Shown here: positions 8,972 to 20,242 of the stretch, piece after piece | How positions within the stretch are numbered: position 1 is the stretch's first letter | Layout of the letters: the number at the start of each line of letters is the position of its first letter | Assembly (NCBI RefSeq): GCF_030733425.1 | Contig: NZ_JASHIZ010000003.1 | Span: 216,687-280,686, forward strand | DNA: 64,000 nt | DNA from: Roseovarius sp. MMSF_3350 | GTDB taxonomy: Bacteria > Pseudomonadota > Alphaproteobacteria > Rhodobacterales > Rhodobacteraceae | Direction of reading: 5' to 3' | Notes under the pieces: model-generated | Seen by the model: the letters and a program-made list of their open reading frames with translations, nothing else | The model's database searches: none | What the model was told of the DNA's origin: nothing | Position numbers and translations under genes: made by a program

Positions 8972-9199
8972 ATGGACACGCAATACGAATTCGATCACGA
9001 GGCCGAGCGCCCCATCGTCTATGTCCGCCAGGTCAACGCAGATGATCTGCCCGAGGACATGCGCGAACAGGTGGGCGAGCTGGAAACGCTCTATGCCGTG
9101 CACAACGAGGAAGGCGAGCGCTTGGCACTTGTCGCCGACCGAAAGATGGCCTTCGTCCTGGCCCGCCAGAACGACCTCGACCCGGTCACCGTGCACTAG
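8972..9199 (+). CDS. DUF1150 family small protein
   Basis: A 75-residue acidic protein beginning MDTQYEFDHEAERPIVYVRQV and containing YAVHNEEGERLALVADRKMAF, which I recognise as DUF1150. In alphaproteobacteria this family is regularly next to hsp20-type genes. The function is unknown; the position suggests a part in the heat-shock response. The ribosome-binding site is AAGGGG, and the start lies five bases after the hsp20 stop. A strong hairpin follows at 9211. Confidence 0.88.
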   Translation: MDTQYEFDHEAERPIVYVRQVNADDLPEDMREQVGELETLYAVHNEEGERLALVADRKMAFVLARQNDLDPVTVH

Positions 9200-9210
9200 C
9201 ATGCGATTTC

Positions 9211-9239
9211 GGTTTCGGCCCCCACCCCGGGCCGAAACC
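9211..9239 (+). terminator. strong hairpin after the hsp20-DUF1150 unit
   Basis: Perfect 11-bp arms GGTTTCGGCCC and GGGCCGAAACC with a seven-base loop, starting 12 bases after the DUF1150 stop. No T-tract follows, so it may block 3' decay or end transcription with Rho rather than act as a classical intrinsic terminator. Confidence 0.55.
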
Positions 9240-9312
9240 CCGCTGGCCAAGCGGCATCTGCGCTGGCATACCGGCTTTCGACGCTCCTCCGACGCGAAAG
9301 GCCCGTATCCCA

Positions 9313-10188
9313 GTGACCCAGATCATCACGTCCCTCTCCGACATCTCCGGCAATTACGACGCGCTTTTCGTCGATCTCTGGGGGTGCGTGCACAACGGCG
9401 TCACCGCCTATCCCGAAGCGGTCGAGGCGCTGATGACCTACCGCGCCGATGGCGGCACGGTGGTGCTGGTCACCAATTCTCCCAAGCCCCGCGCCGGAGT
9501 CGAGTCCCAGCTTGAAAGCTTCGGTGTCCCCGCCGCCTGCTACGACGCCATCGCCACCTCCGGCGACAGTGCCCGTGCCGCAATGTACCGCGGCGTGGTG
9601 GGCAACAAGGTATGGTTCATGGGCGAATGGGAGCGTGACGCAGGTTTTTTCGAGCCGTTGGAGATTATCGACGACCCCGCCGAGATCGAGCGGGTCGACC
9701 TCAAGGACGCCGAAGGTATCGTTTGCTGCGGCCCCAACGATCCGATGGCCCTTCCCGACACCAATCGCGCCGATTTCCTCTATGCCAAGCAGAAGGGCCT
9801 GAAACTGCTCTGTGCCAACCCCGACATCATCGTCGACCGCGGCGACGTGCGCGAATGGTGCGCGGGTGCGCTCGCACGGCTTTACACCGAGATGGGCGGC
9901 GAAAGCCTCTATTTCGGCAAGCCGCATCCACCCATCTATGACCTCGCCCGCCGCCGTCTCTCGGCGCTCGGCCGCGATGTGTCCAGCGACAAGATTCTCG
10001 CTATCGGCGACGGCATCGCCACCGACGTGCAGGGCGCGATGGGCGAGGATATCGATTCTCTCTTCATCACGGGCGGCCTCGCGGCCAAGGAAACCAAAAC
10101 GTCGCACCACCCCGATCCAAAGGCGTTAAACGCCTACCTGCAAACGGAAATGTCGTCTCCGACCTACGCCATCGGCATGCTGCGCTGA
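9313..10188 (+). CDS. HAD-superfamily phosphatase, subfamily IIA (TIGR01459 type)
   Basis: A 291-residue protein starting at a GTG. Motif I is LFVDLWGCVHNG, where the first catalytic Asp is followed by LW instead of the usual xD. Motif II is VLVTNSPKPR and the C-terminal motif IV is ILAIGDGIATDVQGA. The overall layout follows NagD-like HAD phosphatases with a cap domain. The TIGR01459 group is common in alphaproteobacteria; its substrate is not established. The altered motif I (DLWG in place of DxDG/DxDGT) is a group trait and may alter the choice between phosphatase and other activities. Confidence 0.85.
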   Translation: MTQIITSLSDISGNYDALFVDLWGCVHNGVTAYPEAVEALMTYRADGGTVVLVTNSPKPRAGVESQLESFGVPAACYDAIATSGDSARAAMYRGVVGNKVWFMGEWERDAGFFEPLEIIDDPAEIERVDLKDAEGIVCCGPNDPMALPDTNRADFLYAKQKGLKLLCANPDIIVDRGDVREWCAGALARLYTEMGGESLYFGKPHPPIYDLARRRLSALGRDVSSDKILAIGDGIATDVQGAMGEDIDSLFITGGLAAKETKTSHHPDPKALNAYLQTEMSSPTYAIGMLR

Positions 10189-10302
10189 TAAAATAACCCT
10201 TGATTTTCTGCGCCTGCAAAGTAATAAAGTTGCAACCTTGCCCGTGTTAGGGTGTTATTTATTGCGCGCAGAATGGGCGCGCAGGTGGAAATGGAGGGTC
10301 TG

Positions 10303-10746
10303 ATGTTGGACAACATGCCGCGCGGAACGATCACGATCGAAGAGATCGAAATGGGAATGACCCGGTCGCTGCGCAAAGTGGTGACCGACGAGGATATCCG
10401 CATGTTCGCCGAGGTCTCGACCGATCATAACCCGGTGCACATGGACGACGACTACGCCCGCGACACCATCTTCGAGGGCCGCATCGCCCACGGCATGCTG
10501 ACCGCCGGATTGATCTCTGCCGTGATCGGCGAACAGCTTCCCGGTCATGGCACCGTCTACATGGGCCAGACCCTGAAATTCCTCGCCCCCGTGCGCCCCG
10601 GCGACATGGTCGAGGCTGAGGTGGAGGTGACCGCCATCGACTACGCCAAGCGCCGCGTCACGCTGGAGACCCGTTGCCTCGTCGACGGCAAGAAGGTCCT
10701 TGTGGGCGAAGCCACCGTGCTGGCACCGACAGGTAAGTTCGACTGA
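10303..10746 (+). CDS. MaoC-family (R)-specific enoyl-CoA hydratase-like protein
   Basis: A 147-residue hot-dog fold protein. The hydratase 2 motif is visible as FAEVSTDHNPVHMDDDYA (catalytic Asp and His), followed by RIAHGMLTAGL. PhaJ-type enzymes hydrate trans-2-enoyl-CoA to (R)-3-hydroxyacyl-CoA, linking beta-oxidation to polyhydroxyalkanoate. I chose the ATG at 10303 because GGAGGG sits four bases before it; ATGs further upstream lack a good site. The AT-rich sequence just upstream (10195-10260) with TGCAA/TTGCAA words is the likely promoter region. Confidence 0.88.
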   Translation: MLDNMPRGTITIEEIEMGMTRSLRKVVTDEDIRMFAEVSTDHNPVHMDDDYARDTIFEGRIAHGMLTAGLISAVIGEQLPGHGTVYMGQTLKFLAPVRPGDMVEAEVEVTAIDYAKRRVTLETRCLVDGKKVLVGEATVLAPTGKFD

Positions 10747-10851
10747 TCGGCGCACGACCGCGCAAGACACTCTTGGCCGCGTCACACGCCCGGAACACGA
10801 ATCGTGTATGATGCGTTTCGTAAGTGGAGAACCAGAGGGAGGACCCAACCT

Positions 10852-11034
10852 ATGGATGCAATCCAGACAGCCGAATATGCCCGCGCCCTGCTCAGCGCCC
10901 ATGGCCCCAAGGCCGAGGCCGAGGCCGCACGCAAGATGCGCGAGTCTCAAGATGCCGGGCGCAAGTCCGAGGCCGCCGATTGGGCCGCCATCCGTCAGGC
11001 GGTTTCGCAACGGCGCGGCCCCAGCCAGACCTGA
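10852..11034 (+). CDS. small conserved hypothetical protein
   Basis: A 60-residue alanine- and charge-rich helical protein, MDAIQTAEYARALLSAHG onward. Similar short proteins occur in other Rhodobacteraceae as far as I recall, but no function is known. The start is the ATG with GAGGGAGG nine bases upstream. An earlier in-frame GTG would add 16 basic residues and is less likely. It ends 18 bases before the convergent glutathione S-transferase gene. Confidence 0.7.
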   Translation: MDAIQTAEYARALLSAHGPKAEAEAARKMRESQDAGRKSEAADWAAIRQAVSQRRGPSQT

Positions 11035-11052
11035 GACGCGCACCCAAGGCGA

Positions 11053-11679
11053 TCAGCCCATGTCGGGCTCGGTCGCCTTGAAACTCTCGATCTCCTGCAT
11101 CGGCGCCCACCACCGTGCCAGCTTGCCGGTGATAATGTTGTCGGCCTCCGGCGTCAGCGATACGTAATGGATCATCGGCGCCAGCATGTAGTCGGCCATC
11201 GAAGGCTCCTTGCCGCAGATGAACGGATCGGCCCAGTCCATCAGCAGCGCGTTCAGCGTCTGTGAATCGGCAAGGCTCTTCGACAGGGCATCGTCATTCT
11301 TGCCGCCGACAAGCTCGGGAAACAGGTGATAGCCTGCGGCGCTCATCAGGGCGTCATAGCCGTAGCTGCCAAAGACGCTGATCGCCTCGTTCATCTTCGC
11401 CCGCGCCCTTGGGTCGTCAGGCACAAGGCTCGGCCCGTTGCCCGTCTCGTCGATATAGCGGCAGATCGCATCGGCCTCGCGCAGGCGCATGTCGTCAATG
11501 TCCATCACCGGCACCTTTCCGAACGGATGCCGTTTCAGGTGCTCGGGCTGCTTCGGCTCGCCTTCCAGAACATTGACGTGCACCTGGTCATAGTCGATCT
11601 CGTTTTCCATCAGGAACATGCGAACCGTGCGCACATAGGTCGATCCGTCAAATCCGTACAGAACGGGTTTATCGGCCAT
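11053..11679 (-). CDS. glutathione S-transferase family protein
   Basis: A 208-residue protein with an N-terminal thioredoxin-like domain: LYGFDGSTYVRTVRM, the cis-Pro loop GKVPVMDID and the glutathione-contacting LREADAICRYID. An all-helical C-terminal domain follows. Such proteins conjugate or reduce electrophiles with glutathione in the cytosol; the substrate is unknown. I start at MADKPVLYG because GGAGATGAG precedes it; the longer frame adds 17 unconvincing residues. It is convergent with the small 60-residue gene and divergent from ribF. Confidence 0.88.
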   Translation of the reverse strand: MADKPVLYGFDGSTYVRTVRMFLMENEIDYDQVHVNVLEGEPKQPEHLKRHPFGKVPVMDIDDMRLREADAICRYIDETGNGPSLVPDDPRARAKMNEAISVFGSYGYDALMSAAGYHLFPELVGGKNDDALSKSLADSQTLNALLMDWADPFICGKEPSMADYMLAPMIHYVSLTPEADNIITGKLARWWAPMQEIESFKATEPDMG

Positions 11680-11803
11680 TCTCTCATCTCCAATCATTGC
11701 GTTGCCTACCGCAGAACGCATCAGGACCATTTACGTTTCTTCCAACACGCCATGCGCGGCACCGCCTCTTGATCACCCCTGCGCATATCGCTACCCCTGC
11801 GCC

Positions 11804-12730
11804 ATGCGCATCATCCGCGATTACACCTTCATTGATCCCCAGGACCGGGGCGCCTCCGTCGCCATCGGCAACTTCGACGGTGTGCATCTGGGCCACCAGT
11901 CGGTGATCGACCTCGCCCGCAAGGGCGACGGCCCCCTGGGCGTGCTCACGTTCGAGCCGCACCCGCGCGAATATTTCGCCCCCGACGCGCCCCCTTTCCG
12001 TCTGATGGGCCACGAGGCCCGCGCCAACCGCCTGGCCAAGCTGGGCGTCGAACGGCTCTACGAGCTCAACTTCAACGCCGCCCTCGCCAGCCTCACCCCC
12101 GAAGAGTTCGCCCGCAACGTCATCGCCGACGGCCTTGGCCTGACCCACGTGGTCGTCGGCGCCGATTTCTGCTTCGGCAAGGGCCGCGCCGGCAATGCCG
12201 ACGATCTTCAGCGCTTCGGGCAGGACATGGGCTTCGACGTCACCATCGCCACGCTTCTGGAGGGCGATGACGGCCAGGTCTCCTCCACCGCCATCCGCGA
12301 CGCGCTTTCCGAGGGCCGTCCCCGCGACGCCGCCGCCATGCTGGGCCACTGGCACCGTATCGACGGGCCTGTGATCGGCGGCGAACAGCGCGGCCGCGAC
12401 CTGGGCTATCCCACCGCCAACATGTCCATCGAAGGGCTGCACCCGCCCCGCTTCGGCGTCTACGCCGTGCTGGTCGACGTGCTCGACGGCCCTCACCGGG
12501 GCCACTACCACGGCGCCGCCTCCCTCGGCGTACGCCCGATGTTCCAGGGCGAGATCCCCAATATCGAGACGTTCCTCTTCGATTTCTCCGGCGACCTCTA
12601 CGGCGCCGACCTGTCCGTGGCCCTCGTCGAATACCTCCGCCCCGAGGAAACCTTCGACAGCCTAGAGGCCTTCATCGCCCAGATGGACGACGACTGCGAC
12701 CGCGCCCGCGCGGTGCTGGCCGCCATATGA
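11804..12730 (+). CDS. ribF: bifunctional riboflavin kinase / FAD synthetase
   Basis: A 308-residue RibF that phosphorylates riboflavin to FMN and adenylates it to FAD. The N-terminal nucleotidyltransferase domain has AIGNFDGVHLGHQSV and FEPHPREYF. SSTAIRDALSEGR marks its end near residue 160-170. The C-terminal kinase domain carries DLGYPTANM and GVYAV. The start is the ATG giving MRIIRDYTFID; residues encoded upstream are not RibF-like. Its stop overlaps the YcgN-type gene as ATGA. Confidence 0.96.
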   Translation: MRIIRDYTFIDPQDRGASVAIGNFDGVHLGHQSVIDLARKGDGPLGVLTFEPHPREYFAPDAPPFRLMGHEARANRLAKLGVERLYELNFNAALASLTPEEFARNVIADGLGLTHVVVGADFCFGKGRAGNADDLQRFGQDMGFDVTIATLLEGDDGQVSSTAIRDALSEGRPRDAAAMLGHWHRIDGPVIGGEQRGRDLGYPTANMSIEGLHPPRFGVYAVLVDVLDGPHRGHYHGAASLGVRPMFQGEIPNIETFLFDFSGDLYGADLSVALVEYLRPEETFDSLEAFIAQMDDDCDRARAVLAAI

Positions 12731-13215
12731 CCGACGCGTCCGACCCCATCGACCGTTCCGGCCTGCGACCGCGCTACTGGGAAACCGTGCCTCTGGACCG
12801 CATGACCCAGAAAGAGTGGGAGGCGCTCTGCGACGGCTGCGGCAAGTGCTGCCTCAACAAGCTCGAGGACGAGGACACCGGCGAGGTCGCCCTGACCCGC
12901 ATCGCCTGCCGCCTTTTCGACGACAGCACCTGCCGCTGCGCCAATTACGAGATCCGGCACCAGTTCGTGCCCGAGTGCATCTCGCTTTCGCCCAGGACCA
13001 TCGAGAAAAGCCTCTACTGGCTGCCCGAAACCTGCGCCTACAAGCTCCTGTGGAACGGCAAGCCGCTTTACGACTGGCACCCGCTGATCTCCGGCACGCC
13101 CGACAGCGTGCACGCCGCAGGCGTCTCCGTGCAGAACGCCACCCTGCCCGAGTTCGAGATCCCCGAAGACGAGTGGGAAGAGCACCTGATAGAGGAACCG
13201 CTGGGATGCGACTAG
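12727..13215 (+). CDS. YcgN-family (UPF0260) cysteine-cluster protein
   Basis: A 162-residue protein with eight or more conserved cysteines: LCDGCGKCCLNK, IACRLFDDSTCRCANY, VPECISL and ETCAYKLLW. The pattern suggests a metal or Fe-S site, but the function of the family is unknown. It overlaps ribF by four bases and the threonine aldolase gene by ten, so the three genes are probably co-translated. The link with a flavin-cofactor gene is only positional. Confidence 0.88.
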   Translation: MTDASDPIDRSGLRPRYWETVPLDRMTQKEWEALCDGCGKCCLNKLEDEDTGEVALTRIACRLFDDSTCRCANYEIRHQFVPECISLSPRTIEKSLYWLPETCAYKLLWNGKPLYDWHPLISGTPDSVHAAGVSVQNATLPEFEIPEDEWEEHLIEEPLGCD

Positions 13216-14252
13216 GCTCCGACAACACCGGCCCCGCCCTTCCCCAGGTGATGGAGGCGCTGGCAAAGGCGAATGACGGCCACGCCACCCCTTACGGCGC
13301 CGACGCGCTTACGGGTGCCGCCCGCGACAAGGTGCGCGAGGTTTTCGAGGCCCCCGACGCCGCGGTCGAGTTCGTCGCCACCGGCACAGCCGCGAATGTC
13401 CTCGCGCTCGCCACCCTGACCCAGCCGTGGCAGACCATCTTCTGCACGCCCCGCGCCCATATTCTAGTCGACGAATGCCACGCGCCCGAGTTCTACACCG
13501 GCGGCGCGCGCCTGACCCTCACGGGGCACGAGGACAAGATGACGGCCGATGACCTCGCCGCCGTCCTCGCAACCCTGCCGCGCCGCGACGTCCACACGTC
13601 CGAACCCGGCACCGTCGCCCTTACCCAGGTCACCGAGATGGGCCAGCTCTACACACTGGACGAGCTGCGCAGCATCACCGACGTGGCCCATACCCACGGC
13701 CTCTCGGTACATCTCGACGGTGCCCGCTTTGCCAATGCCTGCGCCGCCCTCGGCTGCACGCCCGCCCAGATGAGCCATGAGGCCGGGATCGACGCCGTCT
13801 CCTTCGGCGCCTCCAAGAACGGCTGTCTGAATGTCGAGGCTGTCGTCCTGTTCGACCCCGCCAAGGCATGGGAACTGGAACGACGCCGCAAACGCGGCGG
13901 GCACCTTGTGTCCAAGGGCCGCTTCCTCGCCGCGCAAATGCTGGGATATCTCCAAGACGATGTCTGGCTGCAATCGGCACAGCGCGCCAACGCCAACGCC
14001 GCCCGCCTCGTCGCGGGCCTGCGCGCCCTGCCCGATTGCACCTTCACCGCCGAGCCGCAAGCCAACATGATCTTCGCCCGCCTGCCCCGCGCCACACATC
14101 AGCGTCTGCATGCGGGCGGCGCCGTCTACGGCCTCTACGAAGGCCCCCTGGAGGATGGCGACCCCGACGAACCGCTCCTGATGCGCTGCGTCTGCGACTG
14201 GTCCCTCACCGAGACCCAGATCGACGACTTTCTTGCGCTCGCGAAAGGATGA
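13206..14252 (+). CDS. ltaE: low-specificity L-threonine aldolase / beta-eliminating lyase family
   Basis: A 348-residue PLP enzyme of the fold that splits threonine or allo-threonine into glycine and acetaldehyde. Visible motifs are GSDNTGPALPQV at the start, YGADALTGAARD, VHLDGARFANA (cofactor Asp) and the PLP lysine in SFGASKNG. The ATG lies ten bases inside the end of the YcgN-type gene in another frame, with GGAACCGCTGGG upstream. Longer open frames on this strand run through the previous gene and are not real. Confidence 0.9.
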   Translation: MRLGSDNTGPALPQVMEALAKANDGHATPYGADALTGAARDKVREVFEAPDAAVEFVATGTAANVLALATLTQPWQTIFCTPRAHILVDECHAPEFYTGGARLTLTGHEDKMTADDLAAVLATLPRRDVHTSEPGTVALTQVTEMGQLYTLDELRSITDVAHTHGLSVHLDGARFANACAALGCTPAQMSHEAGIDAVSFGASKNGCLNVEAVVLFDPAKAWELERRRKRGGHLVSKGRFLAAQMLGYLQDDVWLQSAQRANANAARLVAGLRALPDCTFTAEPQANMIFARLPRATHQRLHAGGAVYGLYEGPLEDGDPDEPLLMRCVCDWSLTETQIDDFLALAKG

Positions 14253-14261
14253 CGCGCGGTT

Positions 14262-14663
14262 TCAGGCCCACCACCGCGCCACGGCAACGCCCACGGTCGC
14301 GGACACCGCAGTAAGCAGCGTACCCCAAGTGAAGTCCGTGGCCACCATACGCCACGTCCAGTCCTTCAGCGTCGACAGGTTGGTGAACTCGTAGGTGCCA
14401 TAGCCCATCGCCCCGATCAGCGCAGCCGTTGCGAACACCCACAGCAAACTGTGATCATGCTGCATCGCGGGCCAACTGACGAACCACAGCACGCAGAAGA
14501 CGTAGAAGGCATAGAACGCGACCGCCGGGCCAAGCCGGGGGCTGTCCAGCAGCAGGCCCTTGATATCCTTCTCGAAGGTCGGCTTGATCAGGTAGCTCAG
14601 CCCCAGGTAATCCAACCCCAGAAAGACTGCAAAGGTGACGACGTAAAGTATGGCGATGGTCAT
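14262..14663 (-). CDS. DUF2177 family integral membrane protein
   Basis: A 133-residue membrane protein with four predicted helices: MTIAILYVVTFAVFLGLDY, a central AFYAFYVFCVLWFV, AALIGAMGYGTYEFTN and a C-terminal segment with DFTWGTLLTAVSATVG. These match DUF2177, whose function is unknown. The ATG chosen starts at the first membrane helix; 20 residues upstream in frame are Arg/Pro-rich and unlikely. It converges with the threonine aldolase gene, nine bases apart. Confidence 0.87.
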   Translation of the reverse strand: MTIAILYVVTFAVFLGLDYLGLSYLIKPTFEKDIKGLLLDSPRLGPAVAFYAFYVFCVLWFVSWPAMQHDHSLLWVFATAALIGAMGYGTYEFTNLSTLKDWTWRMVATDFTWGTLLTAVSATVGVAVARWWA

Positions 14664-14760
14664 GCTTGGCCTCCCGACCGGTTGAACGCGGCCCGGACCT
14701 GGCCGGTTCCTCCCGCCCGTCAACAGCTAGCGCGAAGTTACGCAAGACCAGCTGTCGGCG

Positions 14761-15585
14761 TCACACATCGCGCAGGAACCGCAGGATTTCCGCGCTCACC
14801 TGCCGGGGATGGCTGATCGGCACCATGTGCCCCGCCCCGGCCATCACCGCCCGTTCCGCGTTGGGCAACCGCGCCGCGAGTCCCTCGTTGATCGCGCCGA
14901 TGATGTCCGGGGACTCGCTGCCCTCGATCAGCAGCGCGGATTGCGTCACACCCTGCAGGACACCGGGCGCCAGCAGGCCACCCACGTCGTCGTAAAGCGC
15001 CGCATGCCCCGCCTCGACCAGCGGCATCTGCGCGGCCAGCCGGTCGCGCTCCTCGGCGCCCAGGCTCTGCCACTCCGCCCCGTTGCCCCAGACTGACAAG
15101 AAGGCCCGCGCCGCCGCGTGCCGGTCCCCGGTCGCCATCCCCTCGGCAAACCCGGACATCTGCGCTGCAAAGCCCTCGCGCATCTCCGGATGATCGTCCA
15201 ACGCCACGGCAAAGAACACCGGCTCGATCAGCACCAGCGACCGCACCAGTTCCGGCCGCATCACCGCCAACCGCAACGCCACCGTCGCACCAAAGGAATG
15301 CCCGACGAAATGCGCCGGATCATCCAGCAGATCGGCCGCGATCTCGGCGGTCACTTTCTGGATCTCGCCGCGCCCGTCCCAAGCGCCGCTGCGCCCGTGC
15401 CCCGGCATGTCGAACGCTGTGAGCGTCAGCGCCCCCGACAGGTGCCGCGCCAGCCCGCTCCAACTGCCCGAATGCGCCAGCGAGCAATGGATGGCCAGCG
15501 CGGCTTCGGGGCCTTGCCCGAATGTCGTCCAATAGGTCGGAAATCCGGCTTTCAACCCGTCAGGCATCGCGCGCCACGGGGGCAT
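14761..15585 (-). CDS. alpha/beta-fold hydrolase
   Basis: A 274-residue cytosolic hydrolase. Motifs in order are [10 protein letters not shown] (oxyanion region), DMPGHGRSG, the nucleophile elbow VGHSFGAT (Ser about 95), a middle acid and a late [11 protein letters not shown] with the catalytic His. Substrate is not predictable. The start may be this ATG or the second one six codons later (MPDGLKAG); neither has a clear ribosome-binding site. It is divergent from prs. Confidence 0.85.
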   Translation of the reverse strand: MPPWRAMPDGLKAGFPTYWTTFGQGPEAALAIHCSLAHSGSWSGLARHLSGALTLTAFDMPGHGRSGAWDGRGEIQKVTAEIAADLLDDPAHFVGHSFGATVALRLAVMRPELVRSLVLIEPVFFAVALDDHPEMREGFAAQMSGFAEGMATGDRHAAARAFLSVWGNGAEWQSLGAEERDRLAAQMPLVEAGHAALYDDVGGLLAPGVLQGVTQSALLIEGSESPDIIGAINEGLAARLPNAERAVMAGAGHMVPISHPRQVSAEILRFLRDV

Positions 15586-15741
15586 CTGCGGGGAAATGCG
15601 GCAGGGTGCGTCTCATTTGTCGGGCCTTTCGCGGCATTCGGCACCCTTACCCAATGCATGTCTTTGCCACAGGTGCCACCCATGCTAATCGGTGTCAACG
15701 TCACGAATCTGTCAAGATCGACCACCCGGGGACCCTTTCAC

Positions 15742-16758
15742 ATGTCAGTCACACACGAGCCGAAGCTCATTTCCGGCAACGCCAACATGCCGCTTGCCAA
15801 GGCGGTCGCGCGCCGGATGTCCATGCACCGCGGAGTCAATGTCGGGCTGGTCGACGCCCGCGTCGAGCGCTTCAACGACGGCGAGATCTTCGTCGAGGTG
15901 TTCGAGAATGTCCGCGGCGAGGACATGTTCATCATCCAGCCCACCTCGAACCCGGCCAACGACAACCTGATGGAACTGCTCATCATGTCCGACGCGCTGC
16001 GCCGCTCCTCGGCCAAGCGCATCACCGCCGTGATCCCCTATTTCGGCTATGCGCGGCAGGACCGCCGCACCAAGGCCCGCACGCCCATCTCGGCCAAGCT
16101 GGTGGCCAACATGATCGTCGAGGCGGGCATCGAACGGGTCCTGACGATGGACCTGCACGCGGCCCAGATCCAGGGTTTCTTCGACATTCCCGTCGACAAC
16201 CTCTATGCCTCACCGGTCTTCGCGCTGGACGTGATGACCCAGTTCCGCGACCACCTCGACGACGTGATGATCGTCTCGCCGGACGTCGGCGGCGTGGCCC
16301 GCGCCCGGGAACTGGCCAAGCGGATCAACGCCCCCCTCAGCATCGTCGACAAACGCCGCGAGAAAGCCGGCGAAGTGGCCGAGATGACCGTGATCGGCGA
16401 TGTCAGCGAAAAGATCTGCGTGATCGTCGACGACATGTGCGACACCGCCGGAACCATGTGCAAGGCGGCACAGATCCTGCTCGACAACGGCGCCAAGGAG
16501 GTGCACGCCTACACCACCCACGGCGTACTCTCTGGGCCCGCAGTGGAACGGATCACCAACTCGGTGCTGAAATCCATGGTCATCACCGACACGATCCAGC
16601 CCACCGAAGCGGTCAAAAACACCCCCAATATCCGTATCATCCCCACCGCCCCGGTCTTTGCCCAGGCGATCCTGAACATCTGGAACGGCACATCGGTGTC
16701 GTCGCTCTTCGAAACCCCGACGCTGGAGCCCATCTACGAAGGACAGTTCGGCACCTGA
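15742..16758 (+). CDS. prs: ribose-phosphate pyrophosphokinase
   Basis: A 338-residue PRPP synthase, supplying PRPP for purine, pyrimidine, histidine, tryptophan and NAD synthesis. Motifs are [44 protein letters not shown] and the PRPP loop [11 protein letters not shown]. The ATG gives [15 protein letters not shown]; residues encoded further upstream do not belong to the family. It sits alone between the divergent hydrolase and a repeat-bearing intergenic stretch. Confidence 0.97.
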   Translation: MSVTHEPKLISGNANMPLAKAVARRMSMHRGVNVGLVDARVERFNDGEIFVEVFENVRGEDMFIIQPTSNPANDNLMELLIMSDALRRSSAKRITAVIPYFGYARQDRRTKARTPISAKLVANMIVEAGIERVLTMDLHAAQIQGFFDIPVDNLYASPVFALDVMTQFRDHLDDVMIVSPDVGGVARARELAKRINAPLSIVDKRREKAGEVAEMTVIGDVSEKICVIVDDMCDTAGTMCKAAQILLDNGAKEVHAYTTHGVLSGPAVERITNSVLKSMVITDTIQPTEAVKNTPNIRIIPTAPVFAQAILNIWNGTSVSSLFETPTLEPIYEGQFGT

Positions 16759-16803
16759 GCCTGACCCGATCGAGTGGCTGCGCCACGCTCTTTTGTTTGA
16801 TTG

Positions 16804-16893
16804 GAGCCAGCCCCAAAGCCCGGGATATTTGTAGCCAGAAGAAGAAACTCCGCCGTGCTGCTTCCTCTGGCGAAAAATATCTCCGCCGGAGGC
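16804..16893. repeat. degenerate copies of the CTGGCC-AAATATC repeat
   Basis: Downstream of prs, 16804-16840 reads as the reverse complement of the element at 47028 and 63823 (AGCCCCAAAGCCCGGGATATTTG and so on). The stretch 16861-16893 (CTTCCTCTGGCGAAAAATATCTCCG) is a second, forward partial copy. Together they look like two facing remnants of the same dispersed element. Confidence 0.5.
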
Positions 16894-16903
16894 ACAAAGC
16901 TCT

Positions 16904-17254
16904 TCAGTGAAGCTGCCAGTCGTCTTCGTGCGGCACCGCACCGATGGCCATCCACCGGATCCGGGCTCGGGCGACACGCGTATCACCCCATGTGCGGAAC
17001 ACCACCTCGAACCCCGTCGCCACCACCTTCTCGGCGGTGACATCGGCGCGGGCGTTCGTGGCGCTGTCCATGTCCCACATCGATAGGCTGACATGCACGG
17101 CGGGCGGTTCCTTGAAGGCGGTGCCGAACGTCACCTTGCGGCGGCGTTCGCGGGCGCCGGTGCCGGTCCACATCTCGCCGCCATCCTCATAGTCGGAAAA
17201 CAGGACATCATCACCCTGCTCGATCCCGATGGTCTGATTGACAAGATATTTCAT
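16904..17254 (-). CDS. H-type lectin domain protein
   Basis: A 116-residue protein without a signal peptide. Its core (GTGARERRRKVTFGTAFKEPPAVHVSL through VRTWGDTRVARARIRWMAIG-like residues) matches the H-type lectin beta-sandwich known from snail agglutinin and from Dictyostelium discoidins. In Rhodobacteraceae it is often close to the ATP synthase operon. Ligand and role are unknown. It is downstream of atpC on the same strand but lies beyond a strong terminator, so it probably has its own promoter. Confidence 0.8.
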   Translation of the reverse strand: MKYLVNQTIGIEQGDDVLFSDYEDGGEMWTGTGARERRRKVTFGTAFKEPPAVHVSLSMWDMDSATNARADVTAEKVVATGFEVVFRTWGDTRVARARIRWMAIGAVPHEDDWQLH

Positions 17255-17315
17255 TTACCGCCACGCGCCGCCACGCCAATGGTCCTACTATCGCTTTTCG
17301 TCGAAATTGAGAACC

Positions 17316-17350
17316 AAAAAGGAAAAGGGCCCGACATTTGTGGGCCCTTC
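17316..17350 (-). terminator. Rho-independent terminator of the atp operon
   Basis: Perfect 8-bp arms AAGGGCCC (17325-17332) and GGGCCCTT (17342-17349) with a nine-base loop. On the minus strand the stem is followed by TTTTCCTTTTTG. It begins 30 bases after the atpC stop. Confidence 0.85.
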
Positions 17351-17378
17351 CCAGAATGCTACCCTGCGCGTCAGCCCC

Positions 17379-17822
17379 TCAGGGCGCTGGCGCCTTGGAC
17401 GTGGTGGACAGGCCGATCTGGTCGCCCATCGCCACCATGTCGGCCAGCAGTTTCGCCGCGTCGTCCACCGGCCCGGGCTCGTTGACGAATGTTTCCTGCG
17501 CCTTGGCCAGCCGGTCTGTCGCCTCGTCGACCATCTTCTGGAATTCGTCCTGCGTCATGTCCTCGCGCGGCAGGGCGCGTTCCGCCAGCACCGAGATCGA
17601 GTCGGCGTTGATCTCGGCAAAGCCTCCGGTGACGACATATTCCTTGTCACCATCCGAGCCGGAGACGCGTACCACGCCCGGTCGAAGGGTCGTGATCAGC
17701 GGCGCGTGATCGGCCATGGCCGTCATGTCGCCGTCGGTGCCGGGGATCTGCACCTCGGTCGCCTCGACCGACGCCAGCAGGCGCTCGGGGCTCACAAGGT
17801 CGAACTGCACTGTATCAGCCAT
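17379..17822 (-). CDS. atpC: ATP synthase F1 epsilon subunit
   Basis: A 147-residue epsilon subunit, the rotor-stalk protein that couples F1 to the c-ring and can inhibit ATP hydrolysis. The N-terminal beta-sandwich is [16 protein letters not shown] through VVTGGFAEI, with the GxxGxMxxxxxHAP pattern visible as [15 protein letters not shown] helical C-terminal part follows. The ATG at 17822 replaces a longer frame starting seven codons upstream. It is the last gene of the operon, 75 bases after atpD, and the gap contains a GTGGGT hairpin. Confidence 0.96.
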   Translation of the reverse strand: MADTVQFDLVSPERLLASVEATEVQIPGTDGDMTAMADHAPLITTLRPGVVRVSGSDGDKEYVVTGGFAEINADSISVLAERALPREDMTQDEFQKMVDEATDRLAKAQETFVNEPGPVDDAAKLLADMVAMGDQIGLSTTSKAPAP

Positions 17823-17875
17823 ATTGGCCTCCGTTTCTGTCACGCCAGGTCTCGCCCACCCTTTGGCTCATCCCT

Positions 17876-17895
17876 TAGGGTGGGTGAAAACCCAC
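17876..17895. repeat. GTGGGT-GAAA-ACCCAC hairpin repeat between atpD and atpC
   Basis: TAGGGTGGGTGAAAACCCAC, with 6-bp arms and a GAAA tetraloop, one base beyond the atpD stop codon. The same element recurs at 51748, 51821, 55711 and, cut by the window end, at 63990. Inside an operon it could stabilise the upstream mRNA or set the atpD/atpC ratio. Confidence 0.75.
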
Positions 17896-17897
17896 GC

Positions 17898-20227
<2,330 letters not shown>

Positions 20228-20242
20228 TGCCTCGTCACCCCC